Notes under the pieces: generated by a model | The model's database searches: none | What the model was told of the DNA's origin: nothing | The model's input: only the letters and a program-made list of their open reading frames with translations | Source: Arsenicibacter rosenii | GTDB lineage: Bacteria; Bacteroidota; Bacteroidia; Cytophagales; Spirosomataceae | NCBI RefSeq assembly: GCF_001870735.1 | Contig: NZ_MORL01000002.1 | Location: forward strand, 608,636 to 672,635 | Direction: 5' to 3' | DNA: 64,000 nt | In this document: one piece after another, positions 18,391 to 27,745 of the stretch | Layout of the letters: each line of letters begins with the position of its first letter | Position numbering within the stretch: position 1 is the stretch's first letter | Translations under genes and position numbers: made by a program

Positions 18391-19782
18391 ATGCTACCCA
18401 TTATCTTATTATCGGTTTTCGGAATTGTCCTGCTCTTCATGGGGTTTCTGAAGTCCAAAGTATTGTTACTGCCAGCAACCCTGGTGTTTATTCTGGCTGC
18501 GCTGGCTACCACGTTTATGGACTGGGGGAAAACATACCTCTACTTCCAGAACATGCTGCTGACCAACAACCTCGCCATCCTGTTTACCACGATTGTGTTG
18601 TTGTCGGCGTTCATGGTAGTCGCCTTGTCGAATAGTTTTATTGAAGATGAACAGGCCCAGCCTGCCGAATACTACGCTCTCCTGCTGTTTTCGCTGGTGG
18701 GGGCGATTATGATGATCAGCTTCGAAAACCTGATCATGCTGTTCGTCGGCGTTGAGATTCTGTCGGTCGCCATGTACGTACTGGCCGGTAGCGACAAACA
18801 CAGCCCGCGTTCAAACGAAGCCGCGCTGAAGTACTTCCTGATGGGGGCATTTGCAACCGGTATCATGCTGTTCGGAATAGCGTTGCTGTATGGTGCAACC
18901 GGTACGTTTGTCGTCTCGGGCATTAAATCCTACGTATATACGAATGCCTACGGCGTATCACTGCTGCTCTACATGGGAATAATCCTGCTGCTGATCGGTA
19001 TGCTGTTCAAAGTGTCGGCCGCTCCGTTTCACTTCTGGACACCGGATGTCTACGACGGAACGCCGGGCCTCTTTACGGCATTCATGTCAACGGTAGTAAA
19101 AACGGCTGGCTTTGCGGCCTTATTCCGGGTGCTGTCGGTGTCCTTTGTCGGCGTTTACTCGTTCTGGTGGGGCACGCTGGCGGCACTGACCTGTCTGACG
19201 CTGCTGATCGGTAACGTAACGGCTGTTTATCAGACCAGCTTCAAGCGCATGATGGCGTATTCGAGCATTTCGCACGCCGGTTACCTCTTAATCGGCCTGA
19301 CGGCGCTTGGAACACAGACAAAGCAGGCGCTGGTGTTCTATTCCCTGGCTTACTCCCTGGCTACTATTTCCGCTTTCGGTGTGTTACTGGTCGTTTCCCG
19401 CCAGCGTCAGGATACAAATGGAGTCAATGAAAACTTCGATGCGTTTAATGGCCTGGCCCGTCAGAATCCGCTGCTTGGGTTTGTCATGGCCGTATCCATG
19501 CTGTCACTGGCCGGTATCCCGCTGACGGCCGGGTTCTGGGGAAAATTCATGATCTTCACCACCGCTGCCGATAAGGGTATTTACTGGATACTGGTGTTTG
19601 CCGTGCTGATGTCGACCGTTGGTATTTATTACTACTTCCGGGTAATCATCGCCATGTATTTCCGCGAAGGTGCTGCTGAGCCGGTCAAAGTCGCACCGTT
19701 TTACCGGTATGTACTGATTGCGGCAACTATTCTTACCCTGGTGTTAGGTTTGGCACCTGGTTTGCTGGAAGGTTTAGTATAA
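18391..19782 (+). CDS. nuoN: NADH-quinone oxidoreductase subunit N
   Basis: Third antiporter-like membrane subunit of complex I, 463 residues. The conserved glutamate lies in LFVGVEILSVAMYVLAG; the antiporter motif is PFHFWTPDVYDGTPGLFTAF. It is the last gene of the K-L-M-N unit and is followed by a 12-bp perfect hairpin. The protein is complete. Confidence 0.96.
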   Translation: MLPIILLSVFGIVLLFMGFLKSKVLLLPATLVFILAALATTFMDWGKTYLYFQNMLLTNNLAILFTTIVLLSAFMVVALSNSFIEDEQAQPAEYYALLLFSLVGAIMMISFENLIMLFVGVEILSVAMYVLAGSDKHSPRSNEAALKYFLMGAFATGIMLFGIALLYGATGTFVVSGIKSYVYTNAYGVSLLLYMGIILLLIGMLFKVSAAPFHFWTPDVYDGTPGLFTAFMSTVVKTAGFAALFRVLSVSFVGVYSFWWGTLAALTCLTLLIGNVTAVYQTSFKRMMAYSSISHAGYLLIGLTALGTQTKQALVFYSLAYSLATISAFGVLLVVSRQRQDTNGVNENFDAFNGLARQNPLLGFVMAVSMLSLAGIPLTAGFWGKFMIFTTAADKGIYWILVFAVLMSTVGIYYYFRVIIAMYFREGAAEPVKVAPFYRYVLIAATILTLVLGLAPGLLEGLV

Positions 19783-19827
19783 GTAAGAATGTCGTAAAAC
19801 ATTCTTCTACAGAAAAGAATAGATTCA

Positions 19828-19880
19828 CCCGGGGTCAGGTTCTGGTACGACAACTGCTTGTCTGACAGCCTGACCCCGGG
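19828..19880 (+). terminator. Hairpin after nuoN
   Basis: CCCGGGGTCAGG (19828-19839) pairs perfectly with CCTGACCCCGGG (19869-19880) around a 29-base loop, followed by TTCGTTT. It probably ends the nuo transcript. Confidence 0.6.
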
Positions 19881-19910
19881 TTCGTTTAACCAGATTGAAA
19901 GTTACTGGCC

Positions 19911-20393
19911 GTGAACGTGAGTAGTGTACCGACAACGAAACGAAAGGGATACAAGGATTTTATCGCCTATTTCTTTACCGCCATCCTGGGCGCTCTGATC
20001 AACTTTTTCAGCCAGATCGGCTATCGCGAACTGATCGGGCTGAACTTTACCACCAGCGTGTTTCTGGGCTACGTAACGGCCATGGTCCTGACCTTTGCAC
20101 CCACCAAAAACTTTGCCTTCGACGCGAAAAAGACCGACAATGCCGGACGGGAGTTTATCAAATATGTCGGGATTGCGTTGGTCGCGCTGGCCGTACAGGT
20201 GTATTCATCAGACATCACCCTGAAACAGATCGCCAACCCGTTTTTTCCGGAAACTTCTGCTTTTTTCCGCGAGAAGGTATCGCACGTGATCGGCATGGGG
20301 TTAAGCTTTCTCGCCAACTTTTTCGGGCATCGTTTACTGACCTTCAGAAGTACCGGTATGTATGACCGGATTAAACCGAAAAGATCAAAGTGA
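19911..20393 (+). CDS. GtrA-like small membrane protein
   Basis: A 160-residue protein with about four hydrophobic segments, resembling the GtrA/DPMS1 family that helps move lipid-linked sugars across the inner membrane. Landmarks are an early FFTAILGALINFFSQ helix, a lysine-containing turn (PTKNFAFDAKK) and a final helix ending NFFGHRLLTFRS, the usual GtrA-type C-terminus (NF..xRxxVF). The start is a GTG at 19911; no better ATG precedes the first helix. No glycosyltransferase gene is adjacent, so its partner is unknown. Confidence 0.75.
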   Translation: MNVSSVPTTKRKGYKDFIAYFFTAILGALINFFSQIGYRELIGLNFTTSVFLGYVTAMVLTFAPTKNFAFDAKKTDNAGREFIKYVGIALVALAVQVYSSDITLKQIANPFFPETSAFFREKVSHVIGMGLSFLANFFGHRLLTFRSTGMYDRIKPKRSK

Positions 20394-20494
20394 AAATTAG
20401 ACTTTTCTTATATCTGAAAAGCCTGGTCTTTCTGTAGGAAATAGAACTATATAAGGGTTTAGCTCCAAATCACAAAAAATATAGGTATAAATTA

Positions 20495-20523
20495 TTGTAT
20501 TTTTCTGGAGAAGCATATATTTG
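20495..20523 (+). promoter_or_regulatory. Promoter of the small lipoprotein gene
   Basis: TTG at 20495-20497, 18 bases, then TATATTTG at 20516-20523. A good -33/-7 match about 33 bases before the ATG. Confidence 0.7.
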
Positions 20524-20555
20524 CGGCTGGAACCATAAATTACCACTAAAAGAGC

Positions 20556-20753
20556 ATGAAAAAAGTTATCGCTTTATTGTTCGTAGGTACAATGATTACC
20601 TTCGCTGCTTGCCAGAGCAAACCAAAAACTGAAGAAGCTGCTGTTGATTCAACTGCAACAATGACAACTGACTCAGCTGCTGTTGATTCTGCTGCCACTG
20701 ATTCAGCTGCTACTGATTCAGCTGCTGTTGCTCCTGCAGACTCAGCGAAGTAA
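20556..20753 (+). CDS. Small low-complexity lipoprotein
   Basis: A 65-residue protein with a lipoprotein signal (MKKVIALLFVGTMITFAAC; Cys at 19 is the lipidation site). The mature part is almost wholly Ala, Asp, Ser and Thr, with DSAAT/DSAAV units repeated five or six times. It has its own consensus promoter and a strong terminator, so it is a monocistronic unit and probably well expressed. The acidic, flexible chain could act as a periplasmic spacer or surface filler, but no function is known to me. Number of repeats may vary between strains. Confidence 0.85.
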   Translation: MKKVIALLFVGTMITFAACQSKPKTEEAAVDSTATMTTDSAAVDSAATDSAATDSAAVAPADSAK

Positions 20754-20785
20754 TTTACCGCGGACAACCGCGCTCTCTACTTCAG

Positions 20786-20816
20786 GAAAAAGCTCTATAT
20801 TTATAGAGCTTTTTCT
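20786..20816 (+). terminator. Rho-independent terminator of the lipoprotein gene
   Basis: AAAGCTCTATA and TATAGAGCTTT form a tight stem with a two- to four-base loop, followed by TTTTCTGTTTTT. It lies 33 bases after the stop codon. Confidence 0.85.
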
Positions 20817-20834
20817 GTTTTTAAACGTGTGTAC

Positions 20835-21461
20835 ATGGATGTATTAGCAAAGTATTTGCCGGCAGCATCGGTATCCTACTGTCTGAACCTGTGGCAACAC
20901 TATGCTTTTCAACTCAAAATCGCCCGGACCCGCAAAACCAAGCTCGGCGATTTCAGAGCCCCCGGCCGGGGGCAGCTGCAAATTTCGGTCAATGCCGATT
21001 TGAACCCTTTCGCTTTTCTGATTACCTATATTCATGAAGTCGCCCACGCTGATGTGTATGTCTCGCATACGCCCCGACAGCTGCGCACCATGAAGCCCCA
21101 CGGCCCCGCCTGGCAGCAGGCCTTTCAGCGGCTTATGCAGCCTGTACTGACCGAAGAGGTGTTTCCGGATGCTATTCTCGAACCTTTACGGGTATACATG
21201 CAGGCACCGGCCGCAACCAGCCAGGCCAGCCCTGCGCTTGTACACGCACTCCGGCAGGCCGATCCGGTACGCCATAATGAATTGAAACCCAACGACCGGT
21301 TGCTGGCCCTGCGCGACCTGGCAGAAGGAGAATTGTTTCAATTCAGAGAAAAGACCTACCAGCGGGGCACGCTACGCCGTACCCGTGTCGTTTGTAAAGA
21401 AATAAGTTCATCAAAATCTTACGCAATCCTGGCTCATGCCCTGGTGGAAAAATGTGAATAG
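20835..21461 (+). CDS. SprT-like zinc metalloprotease domain protein
   Basis: A 208-residue protein with the zinc motif HEVAH (H67, E68, H71) in a SprT-like fold: an N-terminal segment with KLGDFRAP and LQISVNADLNP, then the active-site helix. This family includes SprT and Spartan proteases. The C-terminal half has no visible zinc ribbon of four cysteines, unlike classic SprT. ATG 20835 is preferred to GTG 20829. Its 3' end overlaps the porU start by 26 bases, which implies cotranslation with the type IX sortase. Whether it acts in secretion or only shares the operon is unknown. Confidence 0.85.
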   Translation: MDVLAKYLPAASVSYCLNLWQHYAFQLKIARTRKTKLGDFRAPGRGQLQISVNADLNPFAFLITYIHEVAHADVYVSHTPRQLRTMKPHGPAWQQAFQRLMQPVLTEEVFPDAILEPLRVYMQAPAATSQASPALVHALRQADPVRHNELKPNDRLLALRDLAEGELFQFREKTYQRGTLRRTRVVCKEISSSKSYAILAHALVEKCE

Positions 21462-24400
21462 GTGGGGGCTGTTAACTGGTTTGCTGCTCCTGTGGAGTGG
21501 CTTGATGCAGGCACAGACTGTACTTAAATCCGGTGACTGGATCAAGATCGGGGTAACAACCACGGGTGTCTACCGGCTGACCACTGATATGCTTACCAAA
21601 GCCAGTCCGGCATTGGCCACAGCCGACCCCAGGCGGTTGCGGTTGTATGGAAACGGCGGAGCCGTATTGCCTCAGGCCAATGCCGCCAAACGCGCTGTTG
21701 ATCTGACCGAAAATGCCATCGTGGTGACGGGCGAGGAGGATGGTAAACTGGACGCCGGTGATGCCATTCTGTTTTTCGGACAAGGCCCGCACGTGATCCG
21801 CTTTGATTCGACGGCCAGCCGGTTAACGCACCAGATTAACCCCTACAGTGATACCACCTTTTACTTCCTGACCGTCGGTGACGCGGCCGGGCTGCGCATA
21901 CAGACAAAGCCGTCGGCACCGCTGAGCGGCACGGTCATTGCGGCCTTTGATGATTATCAGTTCCACGAGCAGGAACTGACCAGTATTGCCAAAACGGGCC
22001 GTGAATGGCTGGGTGAGTACCTCGGCGTCAATACAACTCTATCGCTGTCGTTTAGTGTGCCGGGGCTTGTGCCATCAACGCCGCTCCTGATTACGTCGTC
22101 GGTGGTAGCTAACGCCATCGTGCCGACGTCGTTTACCTGGCAGATAAACGGACAACAGATTGGCCGCCAATCCGTCAATGCGTTGTCTGGTTACAAGTAT
22201 GATTACCAGGGACTGGAAAACCGGCAGACCTTTACCACAAGTACTAGCCTGACAACCGGATCTTTACCCTTTGTACTGACCTTCGACAAAAACGGGCAGA
22301 CGGGCTCACAGGGCTATCTGAACTTCGTGGCGGTGCAATACCGACGCGATCTGCGCTGGTATGATCAACCGGTGATTGCCCGGCTGCCGGCGGGCCGCTA
22401 CAGCAGTAAACAGGCCACCGCTGCCGCTAAACTCTGGGATATAAGCGATCCGCTGAAACCGGCCGCTCAGGCCGTTACCATGACCGGTGGAGAAGCGACA
22501 TGGGCGGCCGCTACGGGCGGCACTTATTTGCTGTTTACCGAAAGCCAGGCTATTGCGCCGGTCAGTCTTAAACCCATTCTGAATCAGCAGGTACGCGGTC
22601 AGGCAACACCCGATTTGCTGATCATCACAGCCCCTGGCTGGAAGACCGAAGCCGACCGGCTGGCTGCATTCCGGCGTAGCAACAGCGGTATGGATGTACT
22701 GGTGCTGACCACGCAGCAGGTCTTCAATGAATTTGGCTCCGGTCAGGCCGATCCGACCGCGATCCGGGACGCCGTCCGGTACTTTTACCGGCAACAAACC
22801 GGTAAACTGAAATTCCTGCTGCTAGTCGGCAATGCTACCTATGATTATCGTAATATCATGGGCATGCAGACTGCCGTGCAGCAGTGGAATACGGTGCCGG
22901 TGTACGAAAGCCGCGAGTCGTTTCATCCGGTAGACGGCTTTTCGTCGGATGACTATTTCGGGTTTATGAAGGAAACCGACGGCGAATGGGCAGAAACCGA
23001 AGCAGGGGATCAGTTGCTGGATATTGGTGTGGGCCGGTTGCCGGTCCGCTCGCTGGACGATGCCCGAATGGTGGTTGATAAACTGATCCGGTACGATTCC
23101 GATAAAACGCTGGCCGGTGAATGGCAGAGCCGCTTAACGCTGGTGGCCGACGACGGGGACTTGAATATTCACCAGTCAGATGCGGACTTGTTTGCCCGTT
23201 ACATTGAGACACAGACACCGGCCTACCGCCCCGAGCGCTTGCTGCTCGATGCGTTTCCGCAGGAGGTAACCGCCTCCGGGCAGAAGGCTCCGCTGATGAA
23301 TAAGGCCATTGACGAGGCTGTCTCCGACGGGCGGCTGATCATCAACTATACCGGTCACGGCGGCGAGTCGGGCTGGGCTGAGGAACAGATTCTGACCTTA
23401 CAGGATATTTTCAGCTGGCGAAACCGCCGGTTGCCGCTTTTTGTGACCGGTACCTGCGAATTCGGCCGCTACGACGACCCGAACGTGCGCTCGGGGGCCG
23501 AGCTGGCGCTGACCAGCCGCCTCGGCGGTGCCATTGCGCTGCTGACCACTACCCGGCCTGTGGCGGCAAACACTAACTTCCTGCTGAACCAGGCGTTCTA
23601 TCAGTCGGTTTTTGCACCCGTAAACGGGCAGATGCCACGGTTGGGCGATGTCCTGCGCCTGACTAAGAATAAAAGCCTCAGCGGAAGCCGTAACCGTAAT
23701 TTCAGCCTGCTGGGCGACCCGTCGATGCGGCTGGCCTATCCGAAAGCGCAGGTAGCCGTGACGAAAATCAACAGCCGGAGCGTGACAGCAGGGAAGGCCG
23801 ATACGCTGCGTGCCCTGCAAACGGTGTCGGTGGAAGGACAGATCCAGGATCCGCAGTCGGGTAGCCTGCTGACTGATTTCTCGGGTATTCTGAAAATGTC
23901 GGTTTATGACAAGGCCGTAAGTCAGACAACCAAAGGAACGGAAAGTTCGCCGATGACCTACAAGGTGTTCAACAGCCTGATCTATGCCGGTCAGGTGACG
24001 GTGAAACAGGGACGGTTTGCTATACAGTTTACCGTTCCGAAAGACATTGATTACCAGTTCGGCCCCGGTCGGTTGGTGGCGTATGCGATCCGGTCGGACA
24101 GTCTGATGGATGCCGCCGGTAGTTTATCACAGCTAATTATTGGCGGCAGCACCACGGTCGAAACAACCGACCGGCAGCCCCCAACCGTGCAGCTGGCCCT
24201 GGAGAATGCCGTGTTGACCGAAACGCCGGTGCGGGTAGCCGGTCCGGATGTGACCCTGCGTGCGCAACTGGCCGATAATGTGGGCATTAATCTGGCCCGT
24301 ACAGGTTTAGGTCATGAACTGACTGCCCGGCTGAACGATACCACACAGGTGATTCTGAACGATTATTATGTGGCAACAACCAGCGATGGAACCACGGGAG

Positions 24401-24834
24401 AGGTAAAGTACACGTTCCGCAATCTACCGGCCGGTACCTATTCGCTGCGGGTAAAAGCCTGGGATGTCAACAATAATTCGGGAGAGGGCACGTTGACGTT
24501 TAGGGTATCGGATAAGCCCGGTCTGGCCGTTACAAGCCTGATGGCCTATCCGAATCCGGTTGTTCAGCAGGCTACCATTCAGATGAAGCACAACCGCCCG
24601 GGCGATGCCCTTGACTGGACGGTACAGATACTGGATGTCAGTGGCCGGCTGCTTACAGCGCAAACCGGCGGCTGTACAGATTGTTCCGCTACCGTATCGG
24701 TAACCGAATGGGCAGGGCAGGCCGCCAACGGGGTATTGTTACCCAACGGCCTGTATATTTACCGGCTGCAGGTTCGTTCTGTCGGTGATGGGACAGAGGC
24801 AAAAGGGGCGGGCAGAGTCTTTTTGAGCCGCTGA
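21436..24834 (+). CDS. porU: Type IX secretion system sortase PorU
   Basis: Outer-membrane cysteine protease that removes the C-terminal sorting domain of type IX cargo and attaches the mature protein to surface glycolipid. The 1132 residues have a signal peptide (LLTGLLLLWSGLMQAQ), an N-terminal beta domain, a gingipain-type C25 peptidase domain (about 395-770) and a C-terminal Ig-like region ending in a sorting-like segment (MAYPNPVVQQATIQM ... NGLYIYRLQV). Catalytic candidates are H641 in NYTGHGGESGWAEE and C674 in FVTGTCEFGRYDDP. PorV, its partner in the attachment complex, follows 109 bases downstream. Length and layout match PorU of other Bacteroidota. Confidence 0.95.
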   Translation: MPWWKNVNRWGLLTGLLLLWSGLMQAQTVLKSGDWIKIGVTTTGVYRLTTDMLTKASPALATADPRRLRLYGNGGAVLPQANAAKRAVDLTENAIVVTGEEDGKLDAGDAILFFGQGPHVIRFDSTASRLTHQINPYSDTTFYFLTVGDAAGLRIQTKPSAPLSGTVIAAFDDYQFHEQELTSIAKTGREWLGEYLGVNTTLSLSFSVPGLVPSTPLLITSSVVANAIVPTSFTWQINGQQIGRQSVNALSGYKYDYQGLENRQTFTTSTSLTTGSLPFVLTFDKNGQTGSQGYLNFVAVQYRRDLRWYDQPVIARLPAGRYSSKQATAAAKLWDISDPLKPAAQAVTMTGGEATWAAATGGTYLLFTESQAIAPVSLKPILNQQVRGQATPDLLIITAPGWKTEADRLAAFRRSNSGMDVLVLTTQQVFNEFGSGQADPTAIRDAVRYFYRQQTGKLKFLLLVGNATYDYRNIMGMQTAVQQWNTVPVYESRESFHPVDGFSSDDYFGFMKETDGEWAETEAGDQLLDIGVGRLPVRSLDDARMVVDKLIRYDSDKTLAGEWQSRLTLVADDGDLNIHQSDADLFARYIETQTPAYRPERLLLDAFPQEVTASGQKAPLMNKAIDEAVSDGRLIINYTGHGGESGWAEEQILTLQDIFSWRNRRLPLFVTGTCEFGRYDDPNVRSGAELALTSRLGGAIALLTTTRPVAANTNFLLNQAFYQSVFAPVNGQMPRLGDVLRLTKNKSLSGSRNRNFSLLGDPSMRLAYPKAQVAVTKINSRSVTAGKADTLRALQTVSVEGQIQDPQSGSLLTDFSGILKMSVYDKAVSQTTKGTESSPMTYKVFNSLIYAGQVTVKQGRFAIQFTVPKDIDYQFGPGRLVAYAIRSDSLMDAAGSLSQLIIGGSTTVETTDRQPPTVQLALENAVLTETPVRVAGPDVTLRAQLADNVGINLARTGLGHELTARLNDTTQVILNDYYVATTSDGTTGEVKYTFRNLPAGTYSLRVKAWDVNNNSGEGTLTFRVSDKPGLAVTSLMAYPNPVVQQATIQMKHNRPGDALDWTVQILDVSGRLLTAQTGGCTDCSATVSVTEWAGQAANGVLLPNGLYIYRLQVRSVGDGTEAKGAGRVFLSR

Positions 24835-24881
24835 ATGCCGTCAGAGACCCGGAATACTTTTTTATTACCAACGAATCGTCG

Positions 24882-24889
24882 TAATTTTG
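24882..24889 (+). promoter_or_regulatory. Possible promoter of porV
   Basis: TAATTTTG fits the -7 box. The expected -33 position has only TTTT, so the site is tentative. It would let porV be expressed separately from porU. Confidence 0.45.
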
Positions 24890-24943
24890 AGCGTTCAGTA
24901 TAAAGCGGCACGCTGAGCTACTGACCTTTACAAACATCTATCT

Positions 24944-26164
24944 ATGAAGCGCAGCTTTTCCCGCATTACTGGAGCTATCGGCTTTCTGTCTTTTTGTTCA
25001 CTACTACACACTTCGTCGTTTGCCCAGACGGGTACGGGTACTTCAAGTACTTCTTATACACCCAGTGGTCAATCGTTAAATACAGTAACTACAGCGGTTC
25101 CGTTTCTGAACTTTACGCCGGATGCCCGTAGCGGTGGTTTGGGAGATGCGGGCGGTGCCTTGCGGGATGCCGATGCGAACGCTATTTTCTGGAATCCGTC
25201 GAAGCTGGTCTTTGCGGAAAAAAGCGCCGGTGCGGCGATTTCGTATACCCCATGGTTGCGTGACCTGATCGGGGATATGTACTATACCTACATCACCGGC
25301 TATAAAAAAGTGGGTAAGAACCAGGTACTGGGTGCGTCGCTGATGTACTTTGATCTGGGTACAATTGAGTTTACGACCAGCCAGGGCCTATCGTCCGGAA
25401 CGTTCAACTCACGGGAATATGCCTTTACGGCGTCATACTCGCGGCAGTTGTCGAAAAACTTTGCAATGGGGGTAAACCTGCGCTACCTGAACTCCAACCT
25501 GGCCGGTGCCTATAACCTGAACGGTACACAGATTAAGCCGGGTGGTACGGCGGCAGCTGATATCAGCGCCTATTACCAGACCGAAGTCCGTGACGATGTT
25601 ACGGGAAAAGGGCTTGGCTGGACATTCGGCGGGATGATCTCCAACATCGGCGGTAAAATCAGCTACGGTAGTCCTGAGAAATATTTTATCCCGACGAACC
25701 TGCGCTTAGGCGGTTCCGTAACCTACTACTCTGACTTGTTCAACAAGTTTAACTTTGTGCTGGACCTGAATAAACTGATGGTGCCAACGCCACCGGTAGA
25801 TCCTAATCAGTCACCAATTGCGTCAATATTTAAGTCGTTTGCGGATGCACCGGGCGGCTTCAGCGAAGAACTGAAAGAAATTAACGTGGCAACCGGTGTC
25901 GAATACTGGTACAATAACCAGTTTGCAGTGCGGGTTGGTTACCACGGCGAATCGAAGCTAAAGGGCGGACGGAACTACTTTACGGCCGGTATCGGTCTGC
26001 GTTTGCAGCAGCGCTACGGCATTGACTTCTCGTATGTTATGCCAACCGGTAATAACAGCCCTCTTGCCAATACATTCCGTATCTCCCTGCTGATTGACCT
26101 GACGAAGAGCGCCCGGGCAGCCGCAGAAGATGACGCTGACGAAGCTGACGACACAAACAACTAG
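24944..26164 (+). CDS. porV: Type IX secretion outer membrane protein PorV
   Basis: Beta-barrel shuttle that carries type IX cargo from the translocon to the PorU attachment complex. The 406 residues start with a signal peptide (ending SSFAQ) and the typical PorV opening (VPFLNFTPDARSGGLGDAGG, ANAIFWNPSKLVF). Alternating barrel strands fill the rest. The acidic C-terminal end (AAAEDDADEADDTNN) is an unusual tail after the final strand. A terminator follows at 26.2 kb, closing the sprT-like/porU/porV block. Confidence 0.95.
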   Translation: MKRSFSRITGAIGFLSFCSLLHTSSFAQTGTGTSSTSYTPSGQSLNTVTTAVPFLNFTPDARSGGLGDAGGALRDADANAIFWNPSKLVFAEKSAGAAISYTPWLRDLIGDMYYTYITGYKKVGKNQVLGASLMYFDLGTIEFTTSQGLSSGTFNSREYAFTASYSRQLSKNFAMGVNLRYLNSNLAGAYNLNGTQIKPGGTAAADISAYYQTEVRDDVTGKGLGWTFGGMISNIGGKISYGSPEKYFIPTNLRLGGSVTYYSDLFNKFNFVLDLNKLMVPTPPVDPNQSPIASIFKSFADAPGGFSEELKEINVATGVEYWYNNQFAVRVGYHGESKLKGGRNYFTAGIGLRLQQRYGIDFSYVMPTGNNSPLANTFRISLLIDLTKSARAAAEDDADEADDTNN

Positions 26165-26190
26165 TTCGTTTTATTGTTTTATTTGTCCGG

Positions 26191-26224
26191 AAAATGGCAT
26201 TTCATTCAGGAATGCCATTTTTTG
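26191..26224 (+). terminator. Rho-independent terminator after porV
   Basis: AAAATGGCATT (26191-26201) pairs with AATGCCATTTT (26211-26221) over a 9-base loop and runs into TTTTTT. Confidence 0.9.
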
Positions 26225-26255
26225 TATCACTCATTTCCGTACCTGAAGAGTTATT

Positions 26256-27533
26256 ATGGTTTTAGATCGTACCCAGGCCCCCGAGTTTCAGGCCGTAAGC
26301 GAGATTCGGTTACCCGCCTATGAAACCTTTACGCTTGACAATAATGTACCTGTTTATCTGATTTCGGTGATGCAGCAACCGGTGGTCCGGCTGGAGATTA
26401 TTCTGGATGCCGGTTCATGGTACGAGCAGACCCCATCGGCTGCCTTTTTCACCATTAAAATGCTGACGGAAGGGACGAAAACACGTACCTCGGCCGAAAT
26501 CAGCGAATACCTCGACAGCTTCGGCGCGTTTGTCGAGCTGAACAGCGGACCCGACCGTGCGAGTATTGTCGTTTATTGCCTGACCAAATACCTGGGGCCG
26601 GTTCTGTCGCTGATGCGGGAAGTGCTTACCACGCCGGTTTTCCCCGAAAAAGAACTCGAAGACCTCCGGAATATTACGTTGCAGAACCTGCGGGTGAGCT
26701 TCGAAAAGAATGCCTATATTGCCGGGGTACGGATGCGCGAAAAGCTGTTTGGGAGTAAACACCCGTATGGCCGGATGCAGCAACCGGCGGCGGTAGAAGC
26801 CATTACGCGCGCGGATGTGGTCAGTTTTTACGAAAACGTAATCCGGGACCGTCCGTTCCGTGTACTGCTGGCCGGTCATGCAACAGCACTTGACGTGGAG
26901 CTGGTCAACAGGGAACTCGGGCAGATACCGACATCGGTACCGGTTTCTGTGCGGCAGGATTTTATACCGGCACCGGATACCACCCCTCTGACGGTCGATA
27001 AGGCCGCGAGTGTGCAGTCTTCCGTGCGGTTAGGACGGGTATTGTTTACGCGTGAGCATCCCGATTTTGTGAAGATGCTGGTGACCAACGAAGTGTTTGG
27101 CGGGTATTTCGGCTCGCGGCTGATGAAAAACATCCGTGAAGACAAAGGCTTTACCTACGGCATATCGTCGAGCCTGATTTCATTCCGTCACGAAGGGTTC
27201 TTTACGCTCGGCACCGACGTAAAAAAGGAAAACACCCGGCAGACGCTTGACGAAATCGCGAAAGAAGTACGGATACTACAGACCGAACCGGTATCAGAAA
27301 GCGAGCTGGAGACGGTAAAGAACTTCATGGCCGGTGAATTTGTCGGGTCGCTGAATACGCCGTTTGAGATTGCCGACCGCTACAAGGTTATTTTGCTGGA
27401 CGGAATGCCCGACGATTTCCTGAACACCTATATTCCGAGGCTACGGGCCGTGACACCGGAAGAAATCATGCAGATGGCCAGTCAGTATCTGGATATCAAT
27501 CGCCTGACAGAAATAGTTGTGGGGGGGAAATGA
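26256..27533 (+). CDS. M16 peptidase family protein, zinc motif absent
   Basis: Member of the pitrilysin/processing-peptidase family, 425 residues, with two M16 domains. At the place of the zinc motif HxxEH the sequence reads AAFFTIKMLTEGT, so neither metal-binding histidine nor the catalytic glutamate is present. The second half keeps the substrate-binding Arg/Tyr region (GSRLMKNIREDKGFTYGI). It therefore looks like the non-catalytic half of a heterodimeric M16 enzyme, whose catalytic partner is normally an adjacent gene but is not in this window. No signal peptide is visible, so it is probably cytoplasmic. Confidence 0.9.
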   Translation: MVLDRTQAPEFQAVSEIRLPAYETFTLDNNVPVYLISVMQQPVVRLEIILDAGSWYEQTPSAAFFTIKMLTEGTKTRTSAEISEYLDSFGAFVELNSGPDRASIVVYCLTKYLGPVLSLMREVLTTPVFPEKELEDLRNITLQNLRVSFEKNAYIAGVRMREKLFGSKHPYGRMQQPAAVEAITRADVVSFYENVIRDRPFRVLLAGHATALDVELVNRELGQIPTSVPVSVRQDFIPAPDTTPLTVDKAASVQSSVRLGRVLFTREHPDFVKMLVTNEVFGGYFGSRLMKNIREDKGFTYGISSSLISFRHEGFFTLGTDVKKENTRQTLDEIAKEVRILQTEPVSESELETVKNFMAGEFVGSLNTPFEIADRYKVILLDGMPDDFLNTYIPRLRAVTPEEIMQMASQYLDINRLTEIVVGGK

Positions 27534-27745
27534 AATTAATCTAGCTGGAATAGTGTTTAAGTAGTGTTAGTTAGCTGTTAACAAATGAAGAAATTCCTAA
27601 AATATAGCTAACTTTAACTGCCATTCGTATACCAATTCACTATCTTGCAGGGCAAAATCGCCTCGATTCATGAGGTTTGCCAAACTCAGACAAGCTAAAT
27701 ATAGATTGTTTCACAGTTTTAAACCTAATAGTAGCATATTCCCGA

